DNA of 64,000 nt from Hedera helix (GCA_947179155.2 OX359282.1:19679510-19743509); one strand, 5' to 3'. Shown: positions 33,994-47,300, numbered from the stretch's first letter. Program-made: numbers and translations. The notes: a model not told the origin generated them from the sequence alone.

Positions 33994-36900
33994 AGATATA
34001 TCTTTATATCAATATTTCATATTTATCTGAAAATTCACAATATTAATAACACACTTGTACTTAGAATAGAGGAACCTTGCGATGAATTTGGTTTCTTCAT
34101 CGGTGTTAGATCTCTGTTTTTACAACACTCATAACGTTATTCAATATCCTCATTCATAGATATAGTTCTTTATCAATATTATTTTAATATTTAACAATGT
34201 TAAGTTATATCAAATTTAAAGACATAACACTCTTTGATGATAATATGATAATATCATTGAATAATATTCAATTACATGTTTTCTTGTTCATATTACAAAA
34301 GTCGTAATGACTTAATTCATAAACAGACACAATAAATACATGTTCTTTAATCTAACATCATTTCTTTATGATCATGATCTTAATATCATTCTTCTTAACT
34401 GCAAATAAAGGTTTATTCGTAAGAATGGGCACTACGGCTCATTAAGTCTAACAAATAACATATACACAATTTATGCTTTCACATAAACTTTAACATGCTT
34501 TGACTTATCATATATCTCAGTTCAACATAGCACAAATAAACTTTTATTTCATGAATTTATAACACATTGTCACTCAAAGCATACAAATCACGTATATAAC
34601 TTGTAAACATAACATATAAGAGTTAGAAGACTTGACTTGGTGTATCTTTTGCAGATAAATATTAAGGCTAATGCTCTTCATAAATCATACACAATTGTAA
34701 GTTTATATAACTAGTTTACAAGAATTTAATCTTTAAGTTTTAGTTTGGGCATTATAACTATTTGTAAAAGTGATTTCTCCTACTATAAATGAAATAATTT
34801 GAGTATTATAACTGTTTGTAAAAGTGATTTTTTCTACTATGTATAAAATAATTTGAGTATTATAACTGCTTGTAAAAGTATATTTTTACTATAAACTTGA
34901 AAAAAATTAAACATTATAATTACATGTATATGCTCAAATTAACTAAAACTATGAATTGAAATTGACATAATAACAACTAGAATTATACCTCTTGAAATGC
35001 AAAGTTTAACTATTTCTTTACAAGGCTTTAATATTCAAAAATGTAATTTATCTCACAATAACTCTCAAAATATATCTATAGCTTATTTACTCTTGGAAAT
35101 GCTTTGTAAATGATAGGAAATAATGAAGAACTTAGGCTTTTATTTATAGGCCAAGCAAACTTAGTGCATTTAGGTCATTAGTACATTACTTCTAGGTTAA
35201 GTGAGCAACAAATCTAGCATCAAACCTCCTTACTTTATAAATATCTAGCAAAATATCCTAGCATAATACTTTCAAAGTTTGTAAGTATTTCAAACTTTCT
35301 AAATGGCCAAAATGCCCTCAAAATATCTACATAAGTAACCAAACTAGCATGACCTAACTTGATTAGCCCTAGTTTGATTTCTCCAACTTAGTCAAATCTA
35401 GTTTGTTTACAACTGGTTAGTTACATTGTATAACACATAAGTATTTAAACGTATTCTCTTTGTATTATTCTCGTATAATATTCATATTAGTTTCGTATAA
35501 TTTTCGTATTATGCTTTGTATATTTTTTGTATTATACTTTGTATAATCCTTAGGTTTTCTTCTTTTAGTTTTATTTTTCACCAATTAATTAGATTTTAAC
35601 AAATTTTGGATTTTAACATTTCTGAAAAGATATTTCTTATTTATATTCCATATAAGCACTATTTCATAAAACGAAAAGTTAAAAAGACAAAACGCGTTTT
35701 TTTTAGTAGTGTTTTTCACAACGATTTATCAGAAAATAGAGAAATGACCAAAAAGTCAAAAAAACGAAAACAATTTTTTTTTATTTTTTTTTATTAGCTC
35801 CTTGGTAGATATACCCCATATAAATGCTATGTTGTGAAATGCAAAATTTTAAAACGCCGATTTTTTTTTCTCGTGAATAGTATTTTACGACGATATTTTT
35901 TTGAAAATTTTATTTTTCTATATTAATCAATGACATATATAAGAAATCACATAACACATAGATTGGAACACAATTTAATATTTATTAATCATATAACACA
36001 TAGTTTAGGTTTAAAGTTTAACCTCTAGTTGTATATGATCATATCTATGAGTCGTACTTATTCTTAACATAATGCATACCTGAACAATCATTCCTTAGGT
36101 ATTTGTTTTACAACAACTAGGTTTTAAATCTTAACCCTTATTATAATATTTTTAAGATCATATTTAATAGCCTAAAAAATATTCGGGATATTACATTCAC
36201 CCCTACTTATAAAAAATTCGTTCTCGAAATTATAGTATAATTATTTTCAATAATTTAATATCATATTTATAACTTTTATAAATATTTAGGATATTACAAC
36301 TAAAATATAAAAAAGACGCCCAAAGCACCACTTTTTTGTTATAGTAAGATGTTTATAGCCATTTTTCTCTCTCTTGACAAATCTAAATAGACTCAAATTT
36401 GATACCATTAAGAACATCTCAAAATGAGCTTTTTGAGTTGGGTTTGCACGTCTCTTAACCCTTCCCCAATTGAAAGTTATGGCCATTTAAAGTTCATACC
36501 TAATAGCAGTACCTAACCTCGGGCCTATCCACCTTCAGGATGGCGGCTTAGAGCCTGTCCTACACCAAATTCATCACCTTTTTTGTCATTCTTCTATAAA
36601 TAAGAGGATAACGTTGCTTGGATAGGAGAAAACCTTTAAGAGAGAATACTCCCAACCTTTTGAGAGTAGTTATAGAGAGAAAATCAAAATTCCATTCAAA
36701 CTCTATGAAACTGAAATCGAAAACCCATAAAAAATCTACCACAAATCAAATCAAAAATCCAAATTGTTGAAGATTAAAGGCCACTAAAGAGTGAATCTCC
36801 ATTCAAACTCATCTTCTTCATTTTGGAAGGTCCAATTCACTTTTTCTACTTTTAATTTTGAAATTAACTTGGTGATTACTTGATTGTAGTGTAGAATGTA

Positions 36901-38014
36901 GATCTTGCAATTTCTAACATATTTTCATGCTTAGATCTAATTTAATTGCCTAATATATGATTTGAGTATCAATTTGAAGCATTAGAGGCCATATTTCTAT
37001 ACTTTGGTGTTATATTTGCTTAAGTAATTTCTATATTGTGATTTTGTAACATCCTAGTTGAATCTAAGATTTGACGATTCATACCCATAAAAATTAGACT
37101 TAGTCCATATGGATTTGAGCTTTAAATTCATGTAAATATATTGTTTGGGTTGATCCCTTGTTTGTGAGTGTAGGATAAGGTCTAAGGTCTTCAAATCCAT
37201 ATTTGGAGGAACTATGGTCCTCTTCCAATGATGTACTTTTGATTAAATTGAATTATTCATGTTTGGATTGAATTTATACAAATTGTGAACCTAGGAGAAA
37301 GCCTAAGGTCTCCAAATTCATAGTTGGAGGAATTAAGACATTTCTTCCATGATGGACATTTGAATTGAGCTTATAAATGGTTATTACTGCTTGTAAATCA
37401 TTTATGGAATTTAAAACTATTTGGGAATTTAAGGCACAAATAGTGGATTATTAGTGTATTTTGGTGATGGGTTCAATGTGTTGGTTTTCATACCTTAAGT
37501 TGGACCCTAACCCATTTACTTGCTTTGGGTAACTAAAATATAATTTTCAAAAGCTTTCTAAAATAAAACAAATAAAATGGTAAAAATTAAATGCATGAAA
37601 AAACTTTTATTGAACCTAAAATTCACCTTTAAAATCACTCTTGAAAAGCACACATTTCATAATAACCTTTAAAATATATACACCAGAGTTTAAAAACCAA
37701 ACTCAATTTCTTTTTAAAATACACGCAGGTTTAGAAATCAAACTCACTTTCTTTTAAAAACTCACTTTCTTTTGAAAACATACTAGAGTTTAGAAACAAA
37801 ACTCATTTTCTTTTGAAAATACCTAGTCACGAGTCTAGAAATCAAACTTACCTATTTTAATAACACACAAACAAGAGTTTAAAAAACAAACTCCCAAATC
37901 TTTAAAAACACACTAACTCAACTTTAGAAACCAAACTTACCAACTTTTGAAAAACTCATTCACGGGTTTATAAACCGAACAATTAAATCTTTAAAAACTC
38001 ACAAACATGAGTTT
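33363..38014 (+). mobile_element. Tat/Ogre-like 3' LTR remnant (first parts)
   Basis: Begins (TG)TAGACACCCAAATTTTG and is interrupted by a solo LTR at 33501-36298. It then runs on through a promoter-like segment (ctataaataagagg at 36592-36605) to a diffuse tandem block of tttagaaatcaaactca(c/t)tttc units at about 37660-38014. The same block resumes after the large CACTA at 52782. No protein-coding region. Confidence 0.55.
33501..36298 (-). mobile_element. Solo LTR (gypsy, Tekay-like) with repeated start module
   Basis: Exact 5-bp duplication ACTAA at 33496-33500 and 36299-36303. Read on the minus strand it starts TGTAATATCCTAAATATTT. After about 100 bases comes ttcgagaacgaattttttat, then aagtaggggtgaa, and then a second start TGTAATATCCCGAATATTTT. 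So it contains a polypurine-tract-like piece and two LTR starts. An (AT)n run is at 33915-33987. It belongs to the same family as 18207-22313 (shared ccataatcatattggtt region). Confidence 0.75.
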
Positions 38015-38029
38015 CACTACAAGAAAAAG

Positions 38030-38490
38030 GTGATACGGCGACGAGATATGGCGACCAAAGTTAAAATACGTCGCCATAGGACCCATACTCCGACGGGTAT
38101 TGATACCCTGTCGGTATAGATTAGGCGGGAAGTCTGCCGCCAAATATCTACCATAAGGCGACCGGAGACCCGTCGCTATACGATAGATACACCGACGGGT
38201 GTGAATACCCGTCACTATAGATTAATTGGAAAACCTCCCCAAATATCTGCTACGTAGAAAATATAAGGCGACGGTATTCCCATCGCTATAGTTATGATAA
38301 GCTGACAGTGATGTATACCCGTCAGTATAGATTAGTAGGAAAAACTGCTAAATGAGAAACATATGACGACCATAGGACCATCGCTATACGTTGGATAAGC
38401 CGACGCGTTTTTATACTACGTCGGTATAGAGTAGGCGAAAAACTAACTACCTTAACTGTTATTTAAAAAAAAGGCGACCGTAATACCGCC
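38030..38490. repeat. Left subterminal repeats of the large CACTA
   Basis: About ten blocks of the type (g)gcgac(gg) ... ccgtcgctata and cgacgggt ... acccgtc(g/a) in direct and inverted order, mirrored at the right end. Confidence 0.9.
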
Positions 38491-38722
38491 GCTATAGGGT
38501 CTAAAAAGGATCAAATAGAAACTTAAAAATAAACAATAACAACGTCGACTTAAAAATAAACAACCCAAATTAAACATATAGAAACTTAAAAATAATGATA
38601 TAATAACACTTATTCCCTTAAAAAAATAAAAAAGTAAAATAAGCCAAGGGTTTTTTCCTTTTTTTTCACTCCCCGTTCTTTCACACTCCCGCATGCATAT
38701 CCAACTCAAACCTAATCTCTCT

Positions 38723-38794
38723 ACCCTTTTAACTCAGCAGTAGAGTAACGCCATGGTAAGATGTAAGTCATCGGTTCAAATCCAATAAGGGGCT
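38723..38794 (+). pseudogene. Plastid-derived tRNA-Thr (GGU) copy
   Basis: 72 bases closely matching the plastid trnT-GGU gene as I know it: acccttttaactcag, tagagtaacgccatggtaag, gtcatcggttcaaatcc, aataaggggct. The anticodon GGT is at 38755-38757. Changes include the first base (A for G), an altered D-loop (agcagtag) and a damaged anticodon stem (ACGCC against GATGT). The acceptor stem keeps CCCTTT/AAGGGG-type pairing. It is a nuclear copy, probably with more plastid flank up to about 38980. Unlikely to work as a tRNA. Confidence 0.8.
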
Positions 38795-39052
38795 TTGGTT
38801 TTTTTCATAAAACTACAGTCGTAGTATTCATATTTGAAGCGAGAATAGAGTTATTTAATTTTTAATAGAACAAAGTAACCAACTATATAATAATACGTTA
38901 TAATCCTACTGAGTTATAGTATAGTAGTTTAGTGAATAGTTCTAAAGTTGAACATTTGTTCAGTAAATTAAATTAAAATCTAAATAGGCAACACGTGTTG
39001 TATTACTACTTGTTGGTTGTATTACTGTTTTCCGATTTATATATATATATAT

Positions 39053-40249
39053 TGACAATTAAGCGCAAGTATACGCGACCAGCAAGTAATATAGAGTAAA
39101 TATAGAGTGTAGAACCCACAAAGATTTATACCTAATAAATTTCAACTAATAATTTTATATCAATTCGATTCTATTTAAACAATCACAAATGTTGAGTATG
39201 ATTATAATTAAAGTAGAACTAAAATTGAAATTTATCATAAAGAATGAATATCAGATATTAAAAACTTAAGACTACAATATCCCCAATTACATCACATGAA
39301 CTTAGTCTATATATTTCCAAATTTTAAACCCAATAAAGTTGTTGGCCAGGAATTCATGATTATTTAAAAGATCTTTTCCAATGATCACATAAAAAAATTC
39401 ACCTCAATTACTTTGCAAAATAATTAAGAAAAATAAACTCATTAAAATCCAATTCCCAAACAGGTCACATGCAACATATAGATATATTTATATTCTATAT
39501 GCAACCCTAGTTATTTAATTCACTTAATAACTAAGAATACATGCTATCACATTCAGATCTAACCCTATATTTCCACTAATTGTTGGCCAAACAATTAACA
39601 ATTACGCATAAAACATAATATATAGACAACTTTAAATGAATCAATAATTGGAAATTAATAAATATTTAATTCCTGCTACTAAAAGGTTCAATTATAGCCT
39701 TAATTGATAAATTAGTTCAACTTGGAATCAAATCTTAGGAACATCAAATAAATCATCATCTTAGATTACAAAACTGAGAAAAGAAATAGAGAAGAAAAAT
39801 TCTAAACGGAATTTCTTGTCTTTCCAATCCTCCGTCTTGATCTCCTTGAGTGGCTCTGTGATTCTCTAAGTCTTCAATTGTGATCTTCAATCTACGTCAA
39901 AAAGTCCACCTCTAAAGCCTCCTAGTCTTCTACTTATAGTTGGCGATCCAAAATTAGGTTTATTTGCGTCCAAACCCTACTAAAAGTCATTAAAGTTCGT
40001 CCAACTGCAAAACTGGGCCAACGCCCATTCTGCTTTGAATGGCCAGATGTTCACTTTGGCGCTTCGACTATCAACTTCATCTTATTTACCAAAATGCCAT
40101 TGTTTTCTCAAAAATTCCAGATATATCCTTCCTTTGCACTTTCCTACAAAAGAACATAAAAAACTAATAATATGCACTAAAAATACTTAGAAATAACAAA
40201 ATACCAAGTCCAAAAGTGCCCGATTCGTAGGTATAATTCCCACTCATCA
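39053..40249 (-). mobile_element. 3' LTR of a minus-strand retrotransposon
   Basis: Read on the minus strand it starts TGATGAGTGGGAATTATACC and ends cttgcgcttaattgtca, with TG...CA ends. It is preceded (40250-40262) by a purine-rich aagtttggggtat tract. The gcaagt(a/g)(t/c)acgcg...caagtaatatagag block is shared with the right-edge LTR at 62628. The partner 5' LTR was not found to the right. Confidence 0.65.
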
Positions 40250-40262
40250 AATACCCCAAACT
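40250..40262 (-). promoter_or_regulatory. Polypurine tract of the minus-strand retrotransposon
   Basis: Minus-strand aagtttggggtat immediately before the LTR start TGATGAG. Confidence 0.5.
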
Positions 40263-40701
40263 TAAGCATTTGTTTGTCCCAAGCAAAACAAAAGAAATAA
40301 ATAAAAATGCATGCAAACTAGACACATGATAACCTACACAACTCGAGCACGAATCAATATAATCAACAAAAGCTAGCCTCAATATAATTATTAACAATAA
40401 CCCCAAATAAACTTCAAATTCATGCATCCTTCAAGACTTAACCATATCACCAATCTCATTTAATTTCCAACCCTTATTGTGTGTGTGTGTATTCAATATA
40501 TTAACTCAATCAAAAATTAACCACATTCATGAATTTCAATGTTCAGTGAAAGATATTACTCAAGATATGAGAATTACAATGCCCCTCTATAACGTACATT
40601 TCATATGGTTTACTTTATTCATGAATTTCAATGTTCAATGAAAGGTATACCTCATGTAGTAAAAGATTGAAAAATCAAGACTGAGGACTAACCTGATTAG
40701 G

Positions 40702-41930
40702 TCAATCGTCATCATTGATCTCCTCATCCTTGTTGACTTCATCTTCAGTGTCTTCCTCTTTAGTGTCGGAGTTGGAAGGCGGATATGTTGACAAAACTTG
40801 CGGCGTAGGGATTTCAAGTGGATCTGCAAATGGGTACATCTTAGCAAACATTTCCACCATCGCCATGTTGAAACTGATGTTGTACTTATGCATCTCATAT
40901 TGGCGTTTAGCAAGGTGATGGTTTTGACGATCCATATCATCCCTTTGTCGATCTATCTTGCGCTGCAACTTCAGAACCTGTTTATTCACTTTATTCAATA
41001 ATGAACCCTCAGTAGGGTCAGCCATCGGCTCCTCCGTAGCTTGCGATTCGATTCGATGCATGATAAATCCCAGCCCTCTTGGATCAGACTCACCTCCCTC
41101 CCATACCTTATATTGGACAATCAATGAATGGTCTAGCGGCGGCATCGAATGTAATATTGGTTCATCCCTTTCCCACTTAACACCTGCCTGCTGACATAAC
41201 CCATAAATTAAGGATGGGTGTGGTAGTCCTCCTGGGGTCCCTGTTCAATAGCTCTGAGGATTGACTGCTTAATCACCTCACCCACATTAATATTCTTGCC
41301 TTTCACGAGACAATATAGTAAAATCGCTCTTTGTTTTGTAACATCGCTTACATGTGTGGACGACATCAATATAGCACAGATGAAAGCATACCATGCCTTT
41401 CCATAATGACTCAATGTAGACAGCGGGAACTGCATGGCTTCCTTCTCCTTCACCTTCCATCGCGTACCCGGTTGGCACAGCTCTTGAATGATTTGATCAT
41501 AATCCGGGCCACCCTCCACATATTCAGTATACTCGTCCTTTTCTAATGCCGGCAGATTGTAGTATTGATTGATAGCCTCGTTGTTGAAAGACACTGTCTT
41601 ATCTCATACATGCACATTACAATATCGGTGCTCCTTTGCATTAGCATAGAACTCTTTAACTATCGGGATCACCGCCGGGTCCGGCTGTTCTGTAAAAGTA
41701 AACCAATCCCTCTCGGCAATCATCACAGCAACATCACCATCTTGGGTTTCATCCGGTCGCAGTCCACGTTCTTGAATGATCGTTTTGTTGGCTAACTTGA
41801 TAAAACGGTCATAAGCTTCTACACTTGTAAACTTCTTCTTGTCATAGCGCTTGGAGTGTTTAGACGATGACCCTTCACCTCATTGACGTTTAGACGATGA
41901 CCCTGCACCTCGTTCACATTTAGACGACAT
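40702..41930 (-). pseudogene. Putative plant transposon protein (PF20167-type), two nonsense codons
   Basis: A single minus-strand frame of 409 codons. It starts MSSKCERGAGSSSKR and ends in an acidic tail (EEDTEDEVNKDEEINDDD). TGA stops occur at codon 17 (41882-41880) and codon 109 (41606-41604, where HV.DK suggests a former Trp). The core RWKVKEKEAMQFPLSTLSH, then YGKAWYAFICAILMSSTHVS and RAILLYCLVKGKNINVGE, is typical of the domain found in many plant gypsy-like elements; its function is unknown. The C-terminal third has a basic helix (QVLKLQRKIDRQRDDMDRQ). The preceding neighbour on the minus strand is non-coding; the LTR lies downstream. Confidence 0.75.
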
Positions 41931-43110
41931 ATACGTTCCTGTAACCAAGTACACTGTCAATACATGATAACTTTAATCAAGCAACTTATGGTAAATAATT
42001 TGCAAGATGAAAGCTTGAACAACTAATATCAACACAATAATTCACTCCCCCAAACTTGCTTCACAGCTAGTAACAATGTCAATTAATCCATGTTGGAACC
42101 AAAAACACATGTGTAATGCCTCAAGGCAAAATATTAAAGCAAATAGCATATGTTCATTCTCACAGATTTTGCCTCAAACACTTGGTGGGCATTGCTTATA
42201 ACATAAACATTGGCATAGTTATTATTCAAGTAATCTAACTGATCATGAACAACAAAATGTTCCAAATAAGATTACACATATTTTGGTAAAATTATTGAAA
42301 GAGAAAAGGAGATAGAATACACATGTTTTGGTAAAACTGTATCCAATGGTTGATAAAGCTCGGTGCTTGTGATTATTCGTGCTTCATGTTTATGCAAGCA
42401 TACTGGAATAGCTTGTGATAAAGCTCGGTACTTGTGATTATTCATGCTTCATGATTATCCTATGATGTTTTTAGAATAGCGTGAATGTAACTTTTACATG
42501 ATCAGATTAGCTTAATGAAACTCATATCTTTTGATATGATGTAGTATATTTTCATTTATCATTTTCTAGCATGTTGTTTGCTGTTGTCCCCCAAACTTGC
42601 TTCACAGCTAATAACAATGTCAATTAATCCATGTTGGAACCAAAAATACATGTGTAATGCCGCAATGCAAAATATTATAGCAAATAAAATATGTTCATTC
42701 TCACAGATTTTTTATCAAACACATGGTGGGCATTGCTTATAAAATAACATTAGCATAGTTATTATTTAAGTTATCTAACCCATCATAAACCACAAAATGT
42801 CCTAAATCAGATTAATAGGGTAAAACCATCAAAACACATCAATAATTTAACTCACATATCCCGTGCATTAAGAATTCCATCAAAATTTGCCTTACCTTAG
42901 CTAGAGAGAGAAATTGGTCTGAACCTAGCGAGTAAATAGACCTTTGTTAAATTTGGAACCCCAAAATCCGTTTGAATATTGGTTTGTGGGAGGACTAGAG
43001 ACGTTTGGAAGATAGAGGCTAGGGTTTAGCTGCAGATAGAGAGAGAGATACCGTTCGAATGGGAGAAAAATGAGGCGTTTTTACTGGAAGCCTTAAAAAG
43101 CCAAACCTGA
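41931..43110 (-). mobile_element. Non-coding part of the retrotransposon with a ~190-bp duplication
   Basis: Two direct copies at about 42050-42250 and 42591-42790 start cccccaaacttgcttcacag and share ccatgttggaaccaaaaa and gtgggcattgcttataa. A smaller repeat (gataaagctcgg(t/a)(g/a)cttgtgattattc) lies between them at about 42352-42448. No coding signal. Confidence 0.65.
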
Positions 43111-43186
43111 CCTTAAAAGCCGGGGCGCTGAGGTTGTGTTGAGGGTGGGTGTCGGGGCTTTAAAACTAGTAAGTGGTCTGAGTTGT

Positions 43187-43540
43187 CGACGCCGGGGCAT
43201 TCAATCCAAGGCATGTTTGGACGCCGGGGCATTCAAGACTTTCTTCCAGTTCTGCTTTGGACGTCGGGGCATTCAATTCAGGCACATTGTGGACGCCGGG
43301 GCGTTCAAGGCTTTCTTCCAATTCTGCTTTGGCCGCTGGGGCATTCAATCCAGGCACATTGTGGACGCCGGGGCTTTCAAGGCTTTCTTCCATTTCTTCT
43401 TTGGACGCCGGGGCATTCAATCCAGGCACATTGTGGACGTCGGGGCGTTCAAGGCTTTCTTCCATTTCTGCTTTGGACGCTGGGGCATTCAATCCAGGCA
43501 CAATTTGGACGCCGGGGCATTCAAGGCCAGTGTTGCAATC
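43187..43540. repeat. 72-bp composite tandem repeat (40 + 32 bp)
   Basis: ggacg(c/t)cgggg starts recur at 43219, 43259, 43291, 43331, 43363, 43403, 43435, 43475 and 43507, so spacing strictly alternates 40 and 32. Because 72 is a multiple of three, frames stay open on both strands: 169 codons on the minus strand with NAPASKAEMEESLERPGVHN-like repeats, and 153-162 codons on the plus strand. These look like by-products of the repeat rather than genes. GC content is far above its surroundings. Confidence 0.85.
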
Positions 43541-44392
43541 CCACTTCCGCTCATTTCCCACTCCCGCGCTCTTATTTTCACTTCCGCGCCCAGCTGATGA
43601 CTTATTTCTTTCATTACCGTATAGAACCGTGCTTTTCTCCCACACCAAGCATATTCTCTCTTCTGAAATAGCCATACATGCAAAGCTACGGAGCTTGAGA
43701 ATAACGGTTTTGAAGGTTAGATGACTTTTATTTTTGGATTCACTTCTACTTTGGGTATACCGATTGTTTCTTCCAATTCTTTATGTTGTTCTACTTATCA
43801 AAATGTTATGTTGGATTGTTAAGATTTTTAATGGGAATTGGGCGAAATTTCTTTTGTGATTTGATTATGATGTTGGGATTCTTTTATTCCCCCACCCCAA
43901 CTACTGTAATTATGGAGATGAAATATGGGATTTTGGATTCTCGAGGGCTTAGTGGGTGTTGTGCCAAAGCTTGTTGGTATAAGAGCATTATTTTTGAAAG
44001 CAATCAGGATTTTTATTTCATTCTTATACTATATTGGATATGTTTATGAATTTTTAAATAGGAATTGATTATGTGAGTACGATGTTGGAATCTTTTAGAA
44101 AACCCCTTCTCTGTAATGTGTTAGTTTATTAAATGGCTTTCAAGTTTAACATTAAGGAGATTGCACTTGAAACTTTGTAATAATTATTTTAGTCTCTACT
44201 TAGGTGTCTTAGTGTAAAGGATAGAATAATGTCGGTATGATCCTTTTATTTGATCATATCCATGATTATATAAATAGTTATTTTTCTCAATAGGTACTAA
44301 AAGTTGCTGAGTATTATATTTTAATAATTAATAGTTGATCTATTTGATTGCCTTATTCTTTAAACAATTTTACTTTTATTAAGGATAATATT
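43541..44392 (+). other. Region upstream of the TNP2 gene
   Basis: Presumed promoter and leader of the transposase gene. It becomes AT-rich after 43700. No gene is recognised, although a plus-strand frame of 88 codons at 43783-44049 exists by chance or relic. Confidence 0.4.
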
Positions 44393-47300
44393 ATGGACAA
44401 ACAATGGATAAAACTACAAAGCCCATGCAAGAGATATGTGGATGGAGTAGAATATTTTCTCTATTATGCATTTAGTAAAGTTGAGTCTAAAACATCAGAG
44501 ATATTGTGTCCATGTAAAAGTTGCTACAATTTACTGCATCAAGATCGTGATACTGTACAATGGCATTGCATTGAGTATGGTTTTACTCCAGACTACACAA
44601 CTTGGGTGTTTCATGGCGAAACACCATCATCAAATTCAACTTTGAATAATGTTCAAAGTAATAGAGTCGAAGATGATGATGCTAATCGAGAAGATCAAAT
44701 GCCTGAGATGATAAATGATCTCTTCATAAATGATGGGGATATCGGTGGTGATTATGGAAAATATTTTCACAAGTACATGAATTCGGCGAGCTCCCCATTA
44801 TATCCTGGATGCAAAACAGAGACCACTCTTTCTTTTATAGTGTGGTTATTTAACTTGAAATGCAATGGAAGGTGGTCAGATTGGTCTTTTGACTCCTTAT
44901 TAAGTAAGTTGAAAGAAGTATTCCCAGAATGTACGGATTTGCCGAGTAATTTTTATGAAACAAAAAAAATGGTTGGTAACTTGGGTTTTGAATAAGAAAA
45001 GATTGATGCATGTCCCAATGACTGCATGTTGTACTGGAAGGAGGAAATAGAGTTGAAATCATGTAAAGTTTGCGATAAACCAAGGTGGAAGACAATTCGT
45101 GTTGAAACAAAAGACGTTGACGACGCGTCTATAAAGGAGAATAAAGTAGCAATTAAGCAGCTGCGTTATCTCCCCTTAATTCCTAGGTTGCAACGCCTTT
45201 TTAGGTCTTCGAAAACAGCTGCAGATATGAAGTGGCATCACTTAAGGCGTCGAAAAGATGGAGTCTATCGTTATCCTGTCGATTCTATTGCTTGGAAACA
45301 TTTTGATACAATGTATCCTACATTTGCCGAAGAGTGTCGTAATGTTAGGCTTGGCTTGTCTACAGATGGCATGAATCCTTTCAACAATGGACATTATAGC
45401 ATATGGCCTGTCCAAGTTGTTATATATAATCTACCTCATTGGATGTGCCTTAAACAAGAACATTTCATCATGCCTTTGTTAATACCTGGACCTTGCAGCC
45501 CTTCAAATGATATCGATGTGTACATAAGGCCTCTAATTGAAGAATTAAAGACATTGTGGATGGATGGGGTTGATACTTATGATGCCTCGGCCAAATTCGT
45601 TTTCAAAATGCGTGCTGCACTTTTATGGACAATTAGCGACTTTCCAGCGTTAGCAAATTTATCAGGTTGGAGTACGAAAGGTAAGCTTGCTTGTCAAATT
45701 TGCCAAGGTAAACACTAGGTCTCTTAGTTTGCGTAGTAAGCAGTGTTACATCGGGCACCGTTGTTTTTTGCCTCCTGATCATAAATATAGGTCTGATAAA
45801 AGAAGATTCAATGGAGATGTAGGTTGTACAGAAGTGCCACCAATTCCATCTGGGTATGATGTGCTTGAACAGGTTAGAGACATTAAAGTCACATTTGGGA
45901 AAACTCAAAAGAAAACCGTTTTCCATGAAAAAACTCATAATTGGAGGGAAAAAAACATTTTCTTTGAATTACCTTATTGGAGGACACTTCTAATACGTCA
46001 TATGCTGGATTTGATGCACATTGAAAAAAATGTTTGTGATAACTTGATTGGGACACTATTGGGTATGAAGGGAAAATCAAAAGATACCCTCAAAGCTCGT
46101 TTAGTCTTGGAAGTTATGCATATATGAAAAGACTTGCACGTAAATCCAGTCAGTCCATCAAGTTCAGTTTATCAATTGTCAGCGGCGTGCTACACATTGT
46201 TTAAGAAAGAAAAGCAAAGTTTTCTTGAAGTTCTAAAAGGCATCAAGGTTCCGGATGGATATTCATCCAATATATCACGATGTGTCAATGTAAAAGAATG
46301 CAAGATTGTGGGTTTGAAAAGCCATGATTGTCATATCCTAATGCAACAACTGCTTCCAATTGTGATGAGACTTACGCCTCTACCAGAACATGTCAAGAGA
46401 GCTATTATTGACCTTTGTCATTACTTTCGGGAATTGTGTTCAAGCGGTTATCGCGAGGAGGACTATGAACGAATGAAGCGGAAAATACCTTTGATACTAT
46501 GCAATCTCGATTCCCTCCTGCATTTTTTGATATAATGGTACATCTGCCCATACACTTGGCTGAACAACAACGGATAGATGGAAACGTGAAATTTTTAAAT
46601 ATGTATCCATTTGAAAGGTAATAATATCATCTTATTAAATTTATTTTTTCTTGGATTAATATATTGGTTTTTAAGTTTTTATTCACTATGTGAAATATGC
46701 TTACGGTTAGGTCCATGAGAAAGACAAAAGGGTATATTCGTAACCGAAGTCGCCCAGAAGGGTCAATCGTAGAAGGAGTAGTTGCTGAGGAATGTTTGAC
46801 ATTTTGTTCGAGGTACTTGAAAGATGTTGATGCAACATGTAATCGAGATGGAAGAAATGAAGATGGGTACGATGAGCATGGATCGAGTAGTCCCATATTT
46901 CGACATATAGGTCGATTTTTAGGGACTCCAAAAATCTATTATCTAGATGAAAAAGATGTTGACATGGCACATTTATATGTGTTATTCAATTGCGAGGAGG
47001 TCATGGGGTATCTTAGGTCATGATATACTATTTATAATTCCATCAATATATATTATTATTGTTTATTTATCTCTCTCAAAATAAATATTTGTGTTGATTG
47101 TGTCTTGTAGTATTTGGGAAAAGTCCTACATGATGCAACAAGGGCGTAGGCGAAAAGTATCAGCGAGAGACCTTGATAATGTTAAAAAAAAAAGAATTTC
47201 CATGATGGTTTAGAGATTATGTAAGTATGATATCCACGATTGGTGAACATAAATATTGCCTCTAGGGTAAGTTATGGTCAATTGAGTGACAATTGGTACA

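Noticed and set aside
38723..38794. A working tRNA gene
   Set aside because: Anticodon stem mismatches and clear plastid origin make a nuclear functional tRNA unlikely; reported as a pseudogene.
43136..43724. Three long plus-strand frames and a 169-codon minus frame
   Set aside because: They follow the 72-bp repeat whose period is divisible by three; open frames arise from the repeat and the composition is implausible for a gene.
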